A stretch of 64,000 nt of DNA from contig JADJPD010000003.1 of the NCBI GenBank assembly GCA_016713435.1, positions 124,001 through 188,000 on the forward strand, in the 5' to 3' direction. The position numbers and the translations under genes were made by a program. The notes below the pieces were generated by a model that worked only from the letters and a program-made list of their open reading frames with translations, was not told the DNA's origin and did no database searches. How positions within the stretch are numbered: the first letter of the stretch is position 1; each line of letters starts with the position of its first letter. The DNA comes from Gemmatimonadota bacterium (GTDB taxonomy: Bacteria; Gemmatimonadota; Gemmatimonadetes; Gemmatimonadales; GWC2-71-9). Shown here one piece after another: positions 24,330 through 32,980 of this stretch.

Positions 24330-27300
24330 ATGCTGGTCGTCCTGACCCTGCTGTTCATCCTGTCCGGCGCCGCCGGCCTCTTCTACGAGTCCGTCTGGTC
24401 GCGCTACCTCGGCCTCTTCGTGGGCCACAATGCGTACGCCCAGGTGATCGTGCTGGTGATCTTCCTGGGCGGCATGGCCATCGGCGCCATGCTCATCGGG
24501 CGGGTGAGCACCCGGCTCAAGGAGCCGCTGTTCGGCTACGCGATGGTGGAGGCCCTCGTGGGCCTCATCGGGCTCTTCTTCCAGGACATCTACGTCGGCG
24601 TCACCAACTGGGCCTACGCCTCGGTGTTCCCGAGCCTGGCGGGCTCGGGCAGCCTCACGCTCGCCAAGTGGGGCATCGCGGCGCTGCTCATCCTGCCGCA
24701 GTCCATCCTGCTCGGCGCCACCTTCCCGCTGATGTCGGCCGGCGCGCTGCGCCGCCTCTCACGGGCACCGGGACGCACGCTGGCCGTGCTCTACTTTGCC
24801 AACAGCTTCGGCGCCGCCATCGGCGTGCTCATCGCCGGCTTCTACCTGGTGGACGCGGTGGGCCTGCCCGGCACCATCCTCGCGGCCACGATCCTCAACT
24901 TCGTCGTGGCGGTGGGCGCGGTGGTGGCGTCCAAGTACGTCCCGGCGGAGGACCAGGCCGTCGCCCGCGTCACCGACGAGCGCTCGCGCGGCTCGGTGCG
25001 GGTGGCGCAGGTGGGGCCGAGCCTCGAGATCCTGCTCCTCGCGGTGGCGGCCGGGACGGCCGTGGCCAGCTTCATCTACGAGATCGCGTGGATCCGGATG
25101 CTGTCGCTGGTGCTCTCGAGCGCCACGCACTCCTTCGAGCTCATGCTCTCGGCCTTCATCCTGGGGCTCGCGCTCGGCGCCTTCTGGGTGCGCACCCGCG
25201 CCGACCGCCTGGCGGAGCCGCTCCGCACCCTCGGCGTGGTCCAGCTCTGGATGGGCGCCCTGGCCCTGGCCACGCTGCCGCTCTACTTCGCGGCCTTCGA
25301 CTGGATGGCCACCCTCCTGGCCACCTTTGCGCGCACCGAGGCGGGCTACACCGGCTTCAACCTGGCCCGCTATGCCATCTGCCTCGTGGTGATGCTGCCC
25401 GCCACGTTCTGCGCGGGCATCACCCTGCCGCTGATCACCCGCACCCTCATGGCGCGCGGCAACGGCGAGGCGGCCATCGGCCAGGTGTACGGCTGGAACA
25501 CCCTCGGCTCCATCGTCGGGGTGGCCCTCGCGGCGCTCGTTCTGCTGCCGCTGGTGGGCCTCAAGGCGCTCCTCGCCATCGGGGCCGTGCTCGACATGGC
25601 AATCGGCGCCGCCATCCTCGGGTGGTGGGCGCGGCGCACCGGCACGCCCGCCGCGCGCCGGGTGGCCATGATCGGCGCCGGCGCCGTGGCGGTGGTGGCC
25701 CTGGTGGCCGCCGTGACCCCGGGCTTCGACCAGCGCCGCCTGCTCTCCGGCGTCTTCCGCTTCGGCGTCCTTCCGCCGCCCGGCAGCCGCGACGTGCTCT
25801 ACTACGCCGACGGCCGCACCGCCACCGTCTCGGCGGAGCACATCAAGGACAACGGGCTGACGTTCATCGCCACCAACGGGAAGTCGGATGGCGGGCTCCC
25901 CGCCTACTGGCGCACCCCCTGCACCGACACCACCGCGCTCCAGCCGCTCCGGGGCGATGCGGCGACGATGTCGCTGGCGGCCCTCCTCACCCTGGCGCAC
26001 GCGCCCCAGGCCAGGGTCGGCGCCGTCATCGGCCAGGGCACGGGCATGTCGAGCCACCTCCTCCTGGGGAGCCCCACGCTCGAGGCGCTCTACACCATCG
26101 AGATCGAGCCGGCCATGCTCGCCGCCTCGAAGGCCGGCTTCTACCCGGCCAACGGGCGCGTCTTCGACGACCCCCGCTCCCACTTCGTCATCGACGATGC
26201 CAAGAGCTACTTCGCCGCCGCCGGCCGGAAGTACGACTACATCTTCTCCGAGCCCTCCCAGCCGTGGGTGAGCGGGGTCGCCGGCCTCTTCACGCAGGAG
26301 TTCTACCGCCGCGTGAACCAGTACCTGGCGCCCGGCGGCGTCTTCGCGCAGTGGATCCACATCTACGACATCAACGACCGCCTCGTCCTCACCGTGCTCG
26401 CGGCGCTCCACGCCGAGTTCCGGGATTACGAGGTGTACATGCCGGCCGCCACCGACATGCTGGTGCTGGCCACGAACGGCGACCGGGTGCCCGCGCCTGA
26501 CTGGGGCATCTTCCAGCTCCCCGGGATCCGGCAGGACTTCTGCCACCAGGTCCCCTTCACCCCCGAGGCGCTCGACGCCCTCTGGCTCGGCAACCGGAGG
26601 ACGCTGGGGCCGCTCATCGACCGCTTCCCCACGCCCAACTCCGACTTCTTCCCGCACCTCGACAACGGCGCGGAGGTGAGCCGCTACATGGGCCAGCAGG
26701 CGAGCGGCATCTACGGCCTCTCGGGCGAGCGCTTCGACCTCACCGGCCCCGTCGGCGGCCGCCGCATCGGCCCCGCCAGCTTCACGGCCCCGCCCACGCC
26801 CGACATCCCGCGCGTCTTCCAGCTGAGCCTCGGCGCGCTCCTGCGGAGCCCCGCCGCGCAGCCCCCCGCCGACCAGCCCCTCGGCGACGACCGCACCGGC
26901 ATCGCGCTCTACCGCGACCGGGCGTGGCGCACCGAGCTCGCGAGCGGCACCGCGCCCAGCAACTGGCGCGTCTGGCTCCAGCGCATGGGCGACATCGAGC
27001 GCGACCGCTTCGGCGGCACCCGCGGCTACGCCGACCCCGCCTTCTACCAGGAGCTCTACCGCTTCCTGGACCGCACCGGCGCCCCGCCCGCGGCGCGCGC
27101 GGTGGTGGAGTTCCGCGAGGGGACCCTGGGCTGGAACTGGCCCCAGGCCGCCCGGGCCGCCGCGCCGCTCATCGGGGAGGCGCTGGCCGGCCGGAGCTGG
27201 CTCCTCCCCGATGAGCTGCGGGAGGGGTCGGTGATGGCCTTCCTGGCCACCGGCAACACCGCCGCCGCCCGTGAGGCCTTCCAGAAGCTGGCCCCCCTCT

Positions 27301-27389
27301 CCCAGCGCCCGCCGAGCGACTTCCGGTCCGCCCTCCTGGCCGCCTACGTGGAGGTGGCCAGCGGCCCGGCCGCCCCCCGCGCGCCCTGA
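24330..27389 (+). CDS. Membrane-fused spermidine synthase-like protein
   Basis: 1,019 residues. The N-terminal half (1-490) holds about a dozen membrane helices; LSGAAGLFYESVWSRYLGLFVGH and the repeated FIYEIAWIRMLSLVLSS are hallmark motifs of fused MFS/spermidine-synthase proteins. From about 550 comes a Rossmann methyltransferase-like domain (GAVIGQGTGMSSHLLL; IEIEPAML; DDAKSYFAAAGRKYDYIFSEPSQPWVSGVAGLFTQEFY). The catalytic Asp region of true spermidine synthases is replaced by SEPSQPW, so aminopropyl transfer is uncertain. A poorly conserved C-terminal extension of about 250 residues follows. Substrate unknown. ATG 24330 begins the first membrane helix. Confidence 0.85.
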   Translation: MLVVLTLLFILSGAAGLFYESVWSRYLGLFVGHNAYAQVIVLVIFLGGMAIGAMLIGRVSTRLKEPLFGYAMVEALVGLIGLFFQDIYVGVTNWAYASVFPSLAGSGSLTLAKWGIAALLILPQSILLGATFPLMSAGALRRLSRAPGRTLAVLYFANSFGAAIGVLIAGFYLVDAVGLPGTILAATILNFVVAVGAVVASKYVPAEDQAVARVTDERSRGSVRVAQVGPSLEILLLAVAAGTAVASFIYEIAWIRMLSLVLSSATHSFELMLSAFILGLALGAFWVRTRADRLAEPLRTLGVVQLWMGALALATLPLYFAAFDWMATLLATFARTEAGYTGFNLARYAICLVVMLPATFCAGITLPLITRTLMARGNGEAAIGQVYGWNTLGSIVGVALAALVLLPLVGLKALLAIGAVLDMAIGAAILGWWARRTGTPAARRVAMIGAGAVAVVALVAAVTPGFDQRRLLSGVFRFGVLPPPGSRDVLYYADGRTATVSAEHIKDNGLTFIATNGKSDGGLPAYWRTPCTDTTALQPLRGDAATMSLAALLTLAHAPQARVGAVIGQGTGMSSHLLLGSPTLEALYTIEIEPAMLAASKAGFYPANGRVFDDPRSHFVIDDAKSYFAAAGRKYDYIFSEPSQPWVSGVAGLFTQEFYRRVNQYLAPGGVFAQWIHIYDINDRLVLTVLAALHAEFRDYEVYMPAATDMLVLATNGDRVPAPDWGIFQLPGIRQDFCHQVPFTPEALDALWLGNRRTLGPLIDRFPTPNSDFFPHLDNGAEVSRYMGQQASGIYGLSGERFDLTGPVGGRRIGPASFTAPPTPDIPRVFQLSLGALLRSPAAQPPADQPLGDDRTGIALYRDRAWRTELASGTAPSNWRVWLQRMGDIERDRFGGTRGYADPAFYQELYRFLDRTGAPPAARAVVEFREGTLGWNWPQAARAAAPLIGEALAGRSWLLPDELREGSVMAFLATGNTAAAREAFQKLAPLSQRPPSDFRSALLAAYVEVASGPAAPRAP

Positions 27390-27476
27390 CCCCACCCGGG
27401 GTGGCCTCCGGGGCCGCCCCGCCTGTCGCGTTGCCCCCGGGGCCGGTACTTTTCCCCGACCTCAACCCCCCGGGCC

Positions 27477-28388
27477 ATGCTCGCGATCGACCTCACAGGA
27501 AAGCGTGCCTTCGTGGCCGGCGTCGCCGATGACGGCGGCTTCGGCTTTGCCATCGCCAAGGCGCTCGCGGAGGCCGGTGCCTCCGTCTGCGTCGGCACCT
27601 GGCCCCCGGCCTTGAACATCTTCCTCAACCTGCTCGAGCGCGGGAAGATGGACGAGTCGCTCACGCTGCCGGACGGCTCGCGGATGGCCTTCGAGAAGAT
27701 CTACGCCTTCGACGCCGCCTACGACGCCCTCGCCGACGTGCCGGCGGACATTCGCGACAGCAAGCGCTACAAGGACCGCGGCGACTTCACCATCGAGGGC
27801 GTGGCCCGCCAGCTCGAGGCCGACTTCGGCCCGCAGCCGCTCGACATCGTCATCCACTCGCTGGCCAACGGGCCCGAGGTCAAGAAGCCGCTGCTCGAGA
27901 CCAGCCGCGCCGGCTACCTCTCCGCCCTGAGCGTGAGCGCGTACAGCCTCGTCTCCATGGTGCGCACCTTCACGCCGCTCATGCGGCCCGGCGGGAACTT
28001 CCAGTCCATCACCTTCATGGCCAGCGAGCGCGCCGTGCCCGGCTACGGCGGCGGCATGTCGAGCGCCAAGGCGGCCCTGGAGAGCGACACGCGGACGCTG
28101 GCCTACGAGGTCGGCACCAAGCACGGGCTCCGCATCAACACCATCAGCGCCGGCCCCTACGCCTCGCGCGCGGCCACGGCCATCGGCTTCATCGACGCCA
28201 TGATGCGCTACGCCAAGGCCAACGCCATGCTGCGCGAGGACCTCGAGGCGCGCGAGGTGGGTGCCACCGCGGCGTTCCTGGCCTCGCCGCTCGCCAGCGC
28301 CATCACCGGGGCCACCATCTACGTGGACAACGGGTATCACGCGATGGGCGTGGCCTTCGAGGGCGTGACCGAGCAGAAGGACGACTGA
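27477..28388 (+). CDS. fabI: Enoyl-[acyl-carrier-protein] reductase, plant/chlamydial type
   Basis: 303 residues catalysing the last, NADH-dependent step of fatty acid elongation. The Rossmann motif at the N-terminus is AGVADDGGFGFAIAKAL. The extra segment after beta-2 (GTWPPALNIFLNLLERGKMDESLTLPDG...) and the active-site motif PGYGGGMSSAKAALESDTR are those of plant, cyanobacterial and chlamydial ENRs; the usual E. coli FabI has YNVMGxAK and is about 260 residues. NTISAGPYASRAATAIGF and ITGATIYVDNGYHAMG are also plant-like. Single gene, followed by DUF423. Confidence 0.93.
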   Translation: MLAIDLTGKRAFVAGVADDGGFGFAIAKALAEAGASVCVGTWPPALNIFLNLLERGKMDESLTLPDGSRMAFEKIYAFDAAYDALADVPADIRDSKRYKDRGDFTIEGVARQLEADFGPQPLDIVIHSLANGPEVKKPLLETSRAGYLSALSVSAYSLVSMVRTFTPLMRPGGNFQSITFMASERAVPGYGGGMSSAKAALESDTRTLAYEVGTKHGLRINTISAGPYASRAATAIGFIDAMMRYAKANAMLREDLEAREVGATAAFLASPLASAITGATIYVDNGYHAMGVAFEGVTEQKDD

Positions 28389-28457
28389 CCGCCGGACGGC
28401 GGGCGCCGCCCGGCGCCCGCCCGCTGTTCCCCAAGCCGCAGGCTCGCAGGACACCTC

Positions 28458-28829
28458 ATGTTTCGCACCTTCGCCTTCCTCGGCGCCCTCTCGGGCGGCC
28501 TCGCCGTGGCAGCTGGCGCCTTCGGCGCCCACGCCCTCCGCGCGCGCCTCACCCCCGAGATGCTCGCCGTCTTCGAGACCGCCGCCCGCTACCAGATGTA
28601 CCACGCGCTGGCCCTGCTGGCCGCCGCCGCCCTGGCCGGTGCGGACGGAAGCACCCGCCCCGCCGTCTGGGCCGGCTGGCTGTTCCTGGTGGGCACCCTC
28701 CTCTTCTCCGGCAGCCTCTACGCCCTGACCCTCTCCGGCGTGAGCCGGCTCGGCATCATCACCCCCTTCGGCGGCGTGGCCTTCCTGGCCGGGTGGGCCT
28801 GCCTCGCCGTGGCCGCGCTGCGGCGGTAG
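28458..28829 (+). CDS. DUF423 family membrane protein
   Basis: 123-residue DUF423 (YgdD/TMEM256-type) inner membrane protein. Four helices: about 5-27 (GALSGGLAVAAGAFGAHALR, the family signature), 45-62, 70-90 and 97-120. YQMYHALALL is also conserved. Molecular function is not known for the family. It follows fabI by 70 nt and precedes the YkgJ-type gene by 5 nt. Confidence 0.88.
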   Translation: MFRTFAFLGALSGGLAVAAGAFGAHALRARLTPEMLAVFETAARYQMYHALALLAAAALAGADGSTRPAVWAGWLFLVGTLLFSGSLYALTLSGVSRLGIITPFGGVAFLAGWACLAVAALRR

Positions 28830-28834
28830 GCGCC

Positions 28835-29467
28835 ATGCATCCCGCGGCGGCCGCCTGGCAGGAGGCGCTCACCCGCCTGGACCGCTGGTTTGCCGCGGCG
28901 GAGGCCCGGCACCCGGGCGTGATCCCCTGCCGGGCCGGCTGCAGCGCCTGCTGCCACGGCCCCTTCGACATCTCGGCGGCCGATACCCTCCTGCTCCGGG
29001 AGGGACTGAGCACACTCGACCCCGCCGTGCGTACTCACGTGCGGGAACGGGGCGAGCGCCTGCTGGCCCGGATGCGGGTCCTGGCCCCCCAGTGGGGACC
29101 GCCGTGGGACGTCTCGGCGCTCGGGGACGAGGCCTTCGACCAGCTCGCCGACCAGCTGGCCGCCGAGCCCTGCCCCCTCCTGGACGACGCCGGCCAGTGC
29201 CGGGTCTACGCCCACCGGCCGCTGGTCTGCCGCCTCATCGGCCTGCCGATGCTCACCGCGGGCGGGGACGTGCTGGAGAACGCCTGCCCGATCCAGGAGC
29301 AGTTTCCGGGGTATCACGCCCTGGACCCCCTCGCCTTCGACCTGGAGGCGCTCGAGGACGTGGAGCTGGCCGCGCTCGAGGCCTCGGCGCTGGCCCTCTG
29401 GGGAACCCCGCCGGACCTGACTCGTGAGACGACCATCGCCGCCGTGGCCGCCGGCCAGGAAGGCTGA
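28835..29467 (+). CDS. YkgJ family cysteine-cluster protein
   Basis: 210 residues of the zinc/iron-chelating YkgJ family. Metal ligands are CRAGCSACC (about 32-40), ACPLLDDAGQCRVY (near 112-122), HRPLVCRLIG (near 130) and a final Cys in NACPIQ. The Asp-rich PCPLLDDAG and CRVYAHRPLVCR are the family signature. Role unknown; such proteins are thought to bind a metal or Fe-S cluster. ATG at 28835 is preferred over the upstream start, which lies within DUF423 coding. Likely co-transcribed with DUF423 and DinB (3-nt gap). Confidence 0.87.
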   Translation: MHPAAAAWQEALTRLDRWFAAAEARHPGVIPCRAGCSACCHGPFDISAADTLLLREGLSTLDPAVRTHVRERGERLLARMRVLAPQWGPPWDVSALGDEAFDQLADQLAAEPCPLLDDAGQCRVYAHRPLVCRLIGLPMLTAGGDVLENACPIQEQFPGYHALDPLAFDLEALEDVELAALEASALALWGTPPDLTRETTIAAVAAGQEG

Positions 29468-29470
29468 CCG

Positions 29471-29962
29471 ATGCCCAACCGCCCCCTGTCCGACCTCCTG
29501 CGCGGCCGCGGCGCCCACGTGGACCCGGTGGCCTGCCTCGACGGCATCGACGCCGCTCTCGCCGGCCGCCGCTGCGCCGAGGCGGAGCACACCATCTGGG
29601 AGCTGGCGTGGCACATGAACTACTGGATGGAGTACGAGCTGCGCTCCCTCGAGGGGCCGGAGGTGCCCTACCCGGAGCACGCCGCGGAGAGCTGGCCCAG
29701 CACGCCGGCGCCGCCCTCGGAGGCGGCGTGGGCGGAGGAGGTGGCCCGGTTCCGCCGGCAGGTGGACGCGCTCACCGTCTGGGCCCGGCGCTCCTCGCTC
29801 GACGGCGGGGTCTCTCGCATGATCCACCCCAAGCAAGGCGACACCGCGCAGGACGTCCTGTGGCAGATCGTGGCCCACAACAGCTACCACTCCGGCCAGG
29901 TGGCGCTCCTCCGCCGCGCCTTCGGCGCCTGGCCCCCGCCCGCCGGCGGCGACACCTGGTAG
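29471..29962 (+). CDS. DinB/YfiT-like four-helix metalloprotein
   Basis: 163-residue DinB-superfamily protein. Three metal-binding His appear at the usual positions: WELAWHMNYWMEY (near 48) and VAHNSYHSGQVALLRR (near 136-140). DinB-like proteins are thiol-dependent transferases or of unknown function. Stop codon TAG lies inside a perfect 28-bp palindrome that follows. A second DinB-like gene lies at 34286 and shares only the fold, not close sequence. Confidence 0.86.
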   Translation: MPNRPLSDLLRGRGAHVDPVACLDGIDAALAGRRCAEAEHTIWELAWHMNYWMEYELRSLEGPEVPYPEHAAESWPSTPAPPSEAAWAEEVARFRRQVDALTVWARRSSLDGGVSRMIHPKQGDTAQDVLWQIVAHNSYHSGQVALLRRAFGAWPPPAGGDTW

Positions 29963-29986
29963 GGGCCGGATATATCCGGCCCCTAC
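29959..29986 (+). repeat. Perfect 28-bp palindrome at the dinB 3' end
   Basis: Half-site GTAGGGGCCGGATA (29959-29972) and its exact complement (29973-29986) with no spacer. It includes the last base pair region and TAG stop of the DinB gene. As RNA it would form a hairpin with an AUAU tip. Confidence 0.9.
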
Positions 29987-29988
29987 GA

Positions 29989-30030
29989 ACGACGACGGCC
30001 GCCTTCCTCGGGGAAGGCGGCCGTCGTCGT
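29989..30030 (+). terminator. Strong hairpin between convergent dinB and coxIV
   Basis: Perfect 19-bp stem (29989-30007 with 30012-30030) with TCGG loop, followed by GTTCG. Probably a bidirectional terminator for dinB and the oxidase operon. Confidence 0.7.
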
Positions 30031-30051
30031 GTTCGAGCTGCCCGCGCGCCG

Positions 30052-30414
30052 CTACTTGAGCGGATTGACCGTCGGCGCGTGGCTCCAGAGGTAGTGCATC
30101 ACCACCATCAGCGCCACGACGATGACCGCCGCCAGCAGCAGCGAGAACGAGAAGATGGCGGTGAGCAGCTTGCCGTCCATCTTGAGGTGCATGTAGAACA
30201 TCGCGACCAGCGCGAACTTGAAGGCCGACAGGATCAGCAGCACCTCCACCACGACGGGCTCGAGGAGCGAGGCCAGCGCGGCCGGCTGGTGGCGGTGCAC
30301 GATCTCGTAGGCCCACACCTCGAGCGCCGTCAGGGCGAAGAGGACCACCGCGACCTTGAGGTACGTCTGCCACCCCGGGTGGCTGTGCTCGGCGTGGAGG
30401 GCGTCAGTTGCCAT
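30052..30414 (-). CDS. ctaF: Cytochrome c oxidase subunit IV (CtaF/CoxD type)
   Basis: 120-residue prokaryotic subunit IV. Three helices: about 20-38 (YLKVAVVLFALTALEVWAY), 53-76 (VEVLLILSAFKFALVAMFYMHLK) and 84-106. FKFALVAMFYMHLKMD is the family signature. It is a small structural subunit of the aa3/caa3 oxidase, last gene of the cox operon, 10 nt after subunit III. Confidence 0.9.
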   Translation of the reverse strand: MATDALHAEHSHPGWQTYLKVAVVLFALTALEVWAYEIVHRHQPAALASLLEPVVVEVLLILSAFKFALVAMFYMHLKMDGKLLTAIFSFSLLLAAVIVVALMVVMHYLWSHAPTVNPLK

Positions 30415-30424
30415 GGCGTCCGGT

Positions 30425-31057
30425 TCAGCGGATGAGGTAGACGACGGGGAAGATCACGATCCAGACCACGTCCACGAAGTGCCAGTAGAGCGCGGCCATC
30501 TCGAGGTTGAGCGCCTTCTCGGGCGGGAGCTTCCCGCGGAGCGCCACCACCAGCACCGAGATGAGCCAGAGCAGGCCCAGCGTCACGTGGGTGCCGTGGA
30601 AGCCCGTCAGGGTGTAGAACGTGGAGGCGAACAGGTTGGTGGTGTACCCCATCCCGCGGTGGGCGAAGTGGGAGAACTCGTACACCTGCATCCCGACGAA
30701 GAACACGCCGCAGAAGATGGTGGCGACGAGCCAGCCGATCAGCTGCTTGCGGTTGCCGCGCTGGGCGCCGTTCAGCGCCAGCACCACGAAGAACGAGCTG
30801 AACAGGAGCAGCGCCGTGCCGAAGGTCACCAGCGGGATCTCCAGCATCTGCTCCTGCAGCACCCCCGCCTTGTCCAGCCACTCGGCATGCGGCTTGGGGC
30901 CCGAGACGTCCCGGCCCTTGTACGTCAGGTACACCCCGATCAGCGAGGCGAAGAACATGCACTCGGACCCGATGAAGGTCCAGATGGCGAGCTTCTTGTT
31001 GTCGATGCCGGTCGCCGTGTAGTGATGCTCGTCGGCGTGCGCTTCAGCGTGGGCCAC
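30425..31057 (-). CDS. ctaE: Cytochrome c oxidase subunit III
   Basis: 210 residues, seven-helix-type CoxC/heme-copper oxidase subunit III in its shorter (five-helix) bacterial form. LAIWTFIGSECMFFASLIGVYL opens helix 1; GFHGTHVTLGLLWL and ALYWHFVDVVWIVIFPVVYLI are the conserved C-terminal signatures. The GTG at 31057 is chosen because AGAGAGG lies 4 nt upstream; the longer frame has no such site. Lies between CoxI and CoxIV in the operon. Confidence 0.92.
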   Translation of the reverse strand: MAHAEAHADEHHYTATGIDNKKLAIWTFIGSECMFFASLIGVYLTYKGRDVSGPKPHAEWLDKAGVLQEQMLEIPLVTFGTALLLFSSFFVVLALNGAQRGNRKQLIGWLVATIFCGVFFVGMQVYEFSHFAHRGMGYTTNLFASTFYTLTGFHGTHVTLGLLWLISVLVVALRGKLPPEKALNLEMAALYWHFVDVVWIVIFPVVYLIR

Positions 31058-31111
31058 GTTGCCTCTCTCGACGCGTATTGAAGGCCGGCCCCGTGGGGCC
31101 GGCCGCACTCG

Positions 31112-32950
31112 TTAGTGATGCTCGGGAAACGCCGGCTCGAAGGCCCAGGCGTAGATGCCGTAGAGCAGGATGGCGACGCCCGCCACGTGCACCCACAGGT
31201 GCGAGCCGCCGATGAAGCCGCCGAGCGTCACCGTCACGCCGATGGCCGCCACCAGCGGCTTCCACGACGGGTTGGGCATGAGCACCGCGTCCTCGGCCAC
31301 GCGCTGCGGCTCGGGGAGCGGGCCACCGTGGCGCGCCTTCAGCTCCCACAGCGCGTCGCGGCCGTGCACCTGCGGCAGCGTGGGGTAGTTGAAGTGCTGC
31401 GGCGGCGACGGGATGGACCACTCGAGGGTGGCCGCGTTCCACGGGTCCGCGCCCACCGGCGGCTGCGGGGTGCGCCAGGTCTTGATGATGTTGTACAGGA
31501 ACACCAGGAACGAGAAGCCGAGGAGCAGCGCCCCGATGGTCTCGAGCTTGTTGAGCAGCTCGAAGTTCGACTCCGCGCTGTAGGTGTACACCCGCCGCGG
31601 CATGCCGTTCAGCCCGAGGATGTGCATCGGGAAGAACGTCAGGTTGAAGGCGATGAGCATCAGCCAGAAGTGCAGCTTGCCCAGCCCCTCGTCCAGCATC
31701 TTGCCGAACATCTTGGGCCACCAGAAATAGGCGCCGCCCGAGATGGCGAAGATGGCGCCGCCGAAGAGCACGTAGTGGAAGTGCGCCACGATGAAGTACG
31801 TGTCGGTCTGCTGCAGGTCGGCCGGGGGCGAGGCGTGCATCACGCCCGAGAGGCCGCCCATGATGAACATGGCGATGAAGCCGATGGCGAAGAGCATCGG
31901 CGTCTTGAAGTCCACCTTGCCGCCCCAGATCGTGCCGATCCAGTTGAAGATCTTCACGCCCGTCGGGATGGCGATGATCATCGTGGCCAGGGAGAAGAAC
32001 GCGTCCGCGAACGGCCCCATCCCCGTGGCGAACATGTGGTGCGCCCACACCCCGAAGCCCACGAAGGCGATGAACGCCCCCGAGAACACCATCGCCGCGT
32101 AGCCGAACAGCGGCTTCCGCGAGAACACCGGCAGGATCTCCGAGATGATCCCGAAGCTCGGCAGGATCAGGATGTACACCTCGGGATGGCCGAACAGCCA
32201 GAAGAGGTGCTGCCACAGGATCGGGTCGCCGCCGCCCGTGGGGACGAAGAAGCTCGTCCCGAAGGTGCGGTCGATCATGAGCAGGATCAGCGCGACGGTG
32301 ATGATCGGGAAGGAGAGCAGCAGCAGGATCTGGGTGATGAAGCTCATCCAGACGAACATCGGCATGTGCATCATCTTCATGCCCGGCGCCCGCAGGTTCA
32401 CCGTGGTCACGAAGAAGTTGACCGCCGCCGCCAGCGACGCCACGCCGAGCACCTGCAGGCCCACCGTCCAGAAGTCGATGTTGGGGCCCGGGGAGAACTG
32501 CTTGGTGGTCAGGTTGGCGTAGCCGAACCAGCCGCCGTTCGGCGCGTGGCCGGTGAACCAGCTGACGTTGATCAGGATGCCGCCCAGCAGGAAGACCCAG
32601 TAGCTGAAGGCGTTGAGCCGCGGGAACGCCACGTCCCGCGCGCCCAGCTGCAGCGGGATCAGGTAGTTGAAGAACATCGCCGACAGCGGCATCACCCCGA
32701 GGAAGATCATCGTGGTGCCGTGCATCGTGAACAGCTGGTTGTAGGTGTCCGGGCTCACCAGCGTCTTGTTCGGGCCCATGAGCTGGAGCCGGATGACGAG
32801 GGCCTCGAGCCCCCCCACCAGGAAGAAGAAGAACGCCGTGGCGCCGTACAGGATGCCGATCCGCTTGTGGTCCACCGTGGTGATCCAGCTCCACAAGCCG
32901 GTGTGCTCGTGCGTGTGCGCGGGGGCGTGGTCGATCGCGGTCGTGGCCAT
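31112..32950 (-). CDS. ctaD: Cytochrome c oxidase subunit I
   Basis: 612 residues, catalytic subunit carrying heme a, heme a3 and CuB. WLFGHPEVYILILPSFGIISEI holds the CuB His cross-linked to Tyr, and AHFHYVLFGGAIFAISGGAYFWWPKMFG has the heme a3/a ligands. TMHGTTMIFLG contains the first heme ligand, and FAIGFIAMFIMGGLSGVMHAS contains the K-channel-type helix. These place it in the A-family of proton-pumping oxidases. RBS AGGACC before ATG. It partners the cytochrome-c-bearing subunit II upstream. Confidence 0.97.
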   Translation of the reverse strand: MATTAIDHAPAHTHEHTGLWSWITTVDHKRIGILYGATAFFFFLVGGLEALVIRLQLMGPNKTLVSPDTYNQLFTMHGTTMIFLGVMPLSAMFFNYLIPLQLGARDVAFPRLNAFSYWVFLLGGILINVSWFTGHAPNGGWFGYANLTTKQFSPGPNIDFWTVGLQVLGVASLAAAVNFFVTTVNLRAPGMKMMHMPMFVWMSFITQILLLLSFPIITVALILLMIDRTFGTSFFVPTGGGDPILWQHLFWLFGHPEVYILILPSFGIISEILPVFSRKPLFGYAAMVFSGAFIAFVGFGVWAHHMFATGMGPFADAFFSLATMIIAIPTGVKIFNWIGTIWGGKVDFKTPMLFAIGFIAMFIMGGLSGVMHASPPADLQQTDTYFIVAHFHYVLFGGAIFAISGGAYFWWPKMFGKMLDEGLGKLHFWLMLIAFNLTFFPMHILGLNGMPRRVYTYSAESNFELLNKLETIGALLLGFSFLVFLYNIIKTWRTPQPPVGADPWNAATLEWSIPSPPQHFNYPTLPQVHGRDALWELKARHGGPLPEPQRVAEDAVLMPNPSWKPLVAAIGVTVTLGGFIGGSHLWVHVAGVAILLYGIYAWAFEPAFPEHH

Positions 32951-32980
32951 GCTAGGTCCTTGTCTCTCGTCGGGCGCGCG

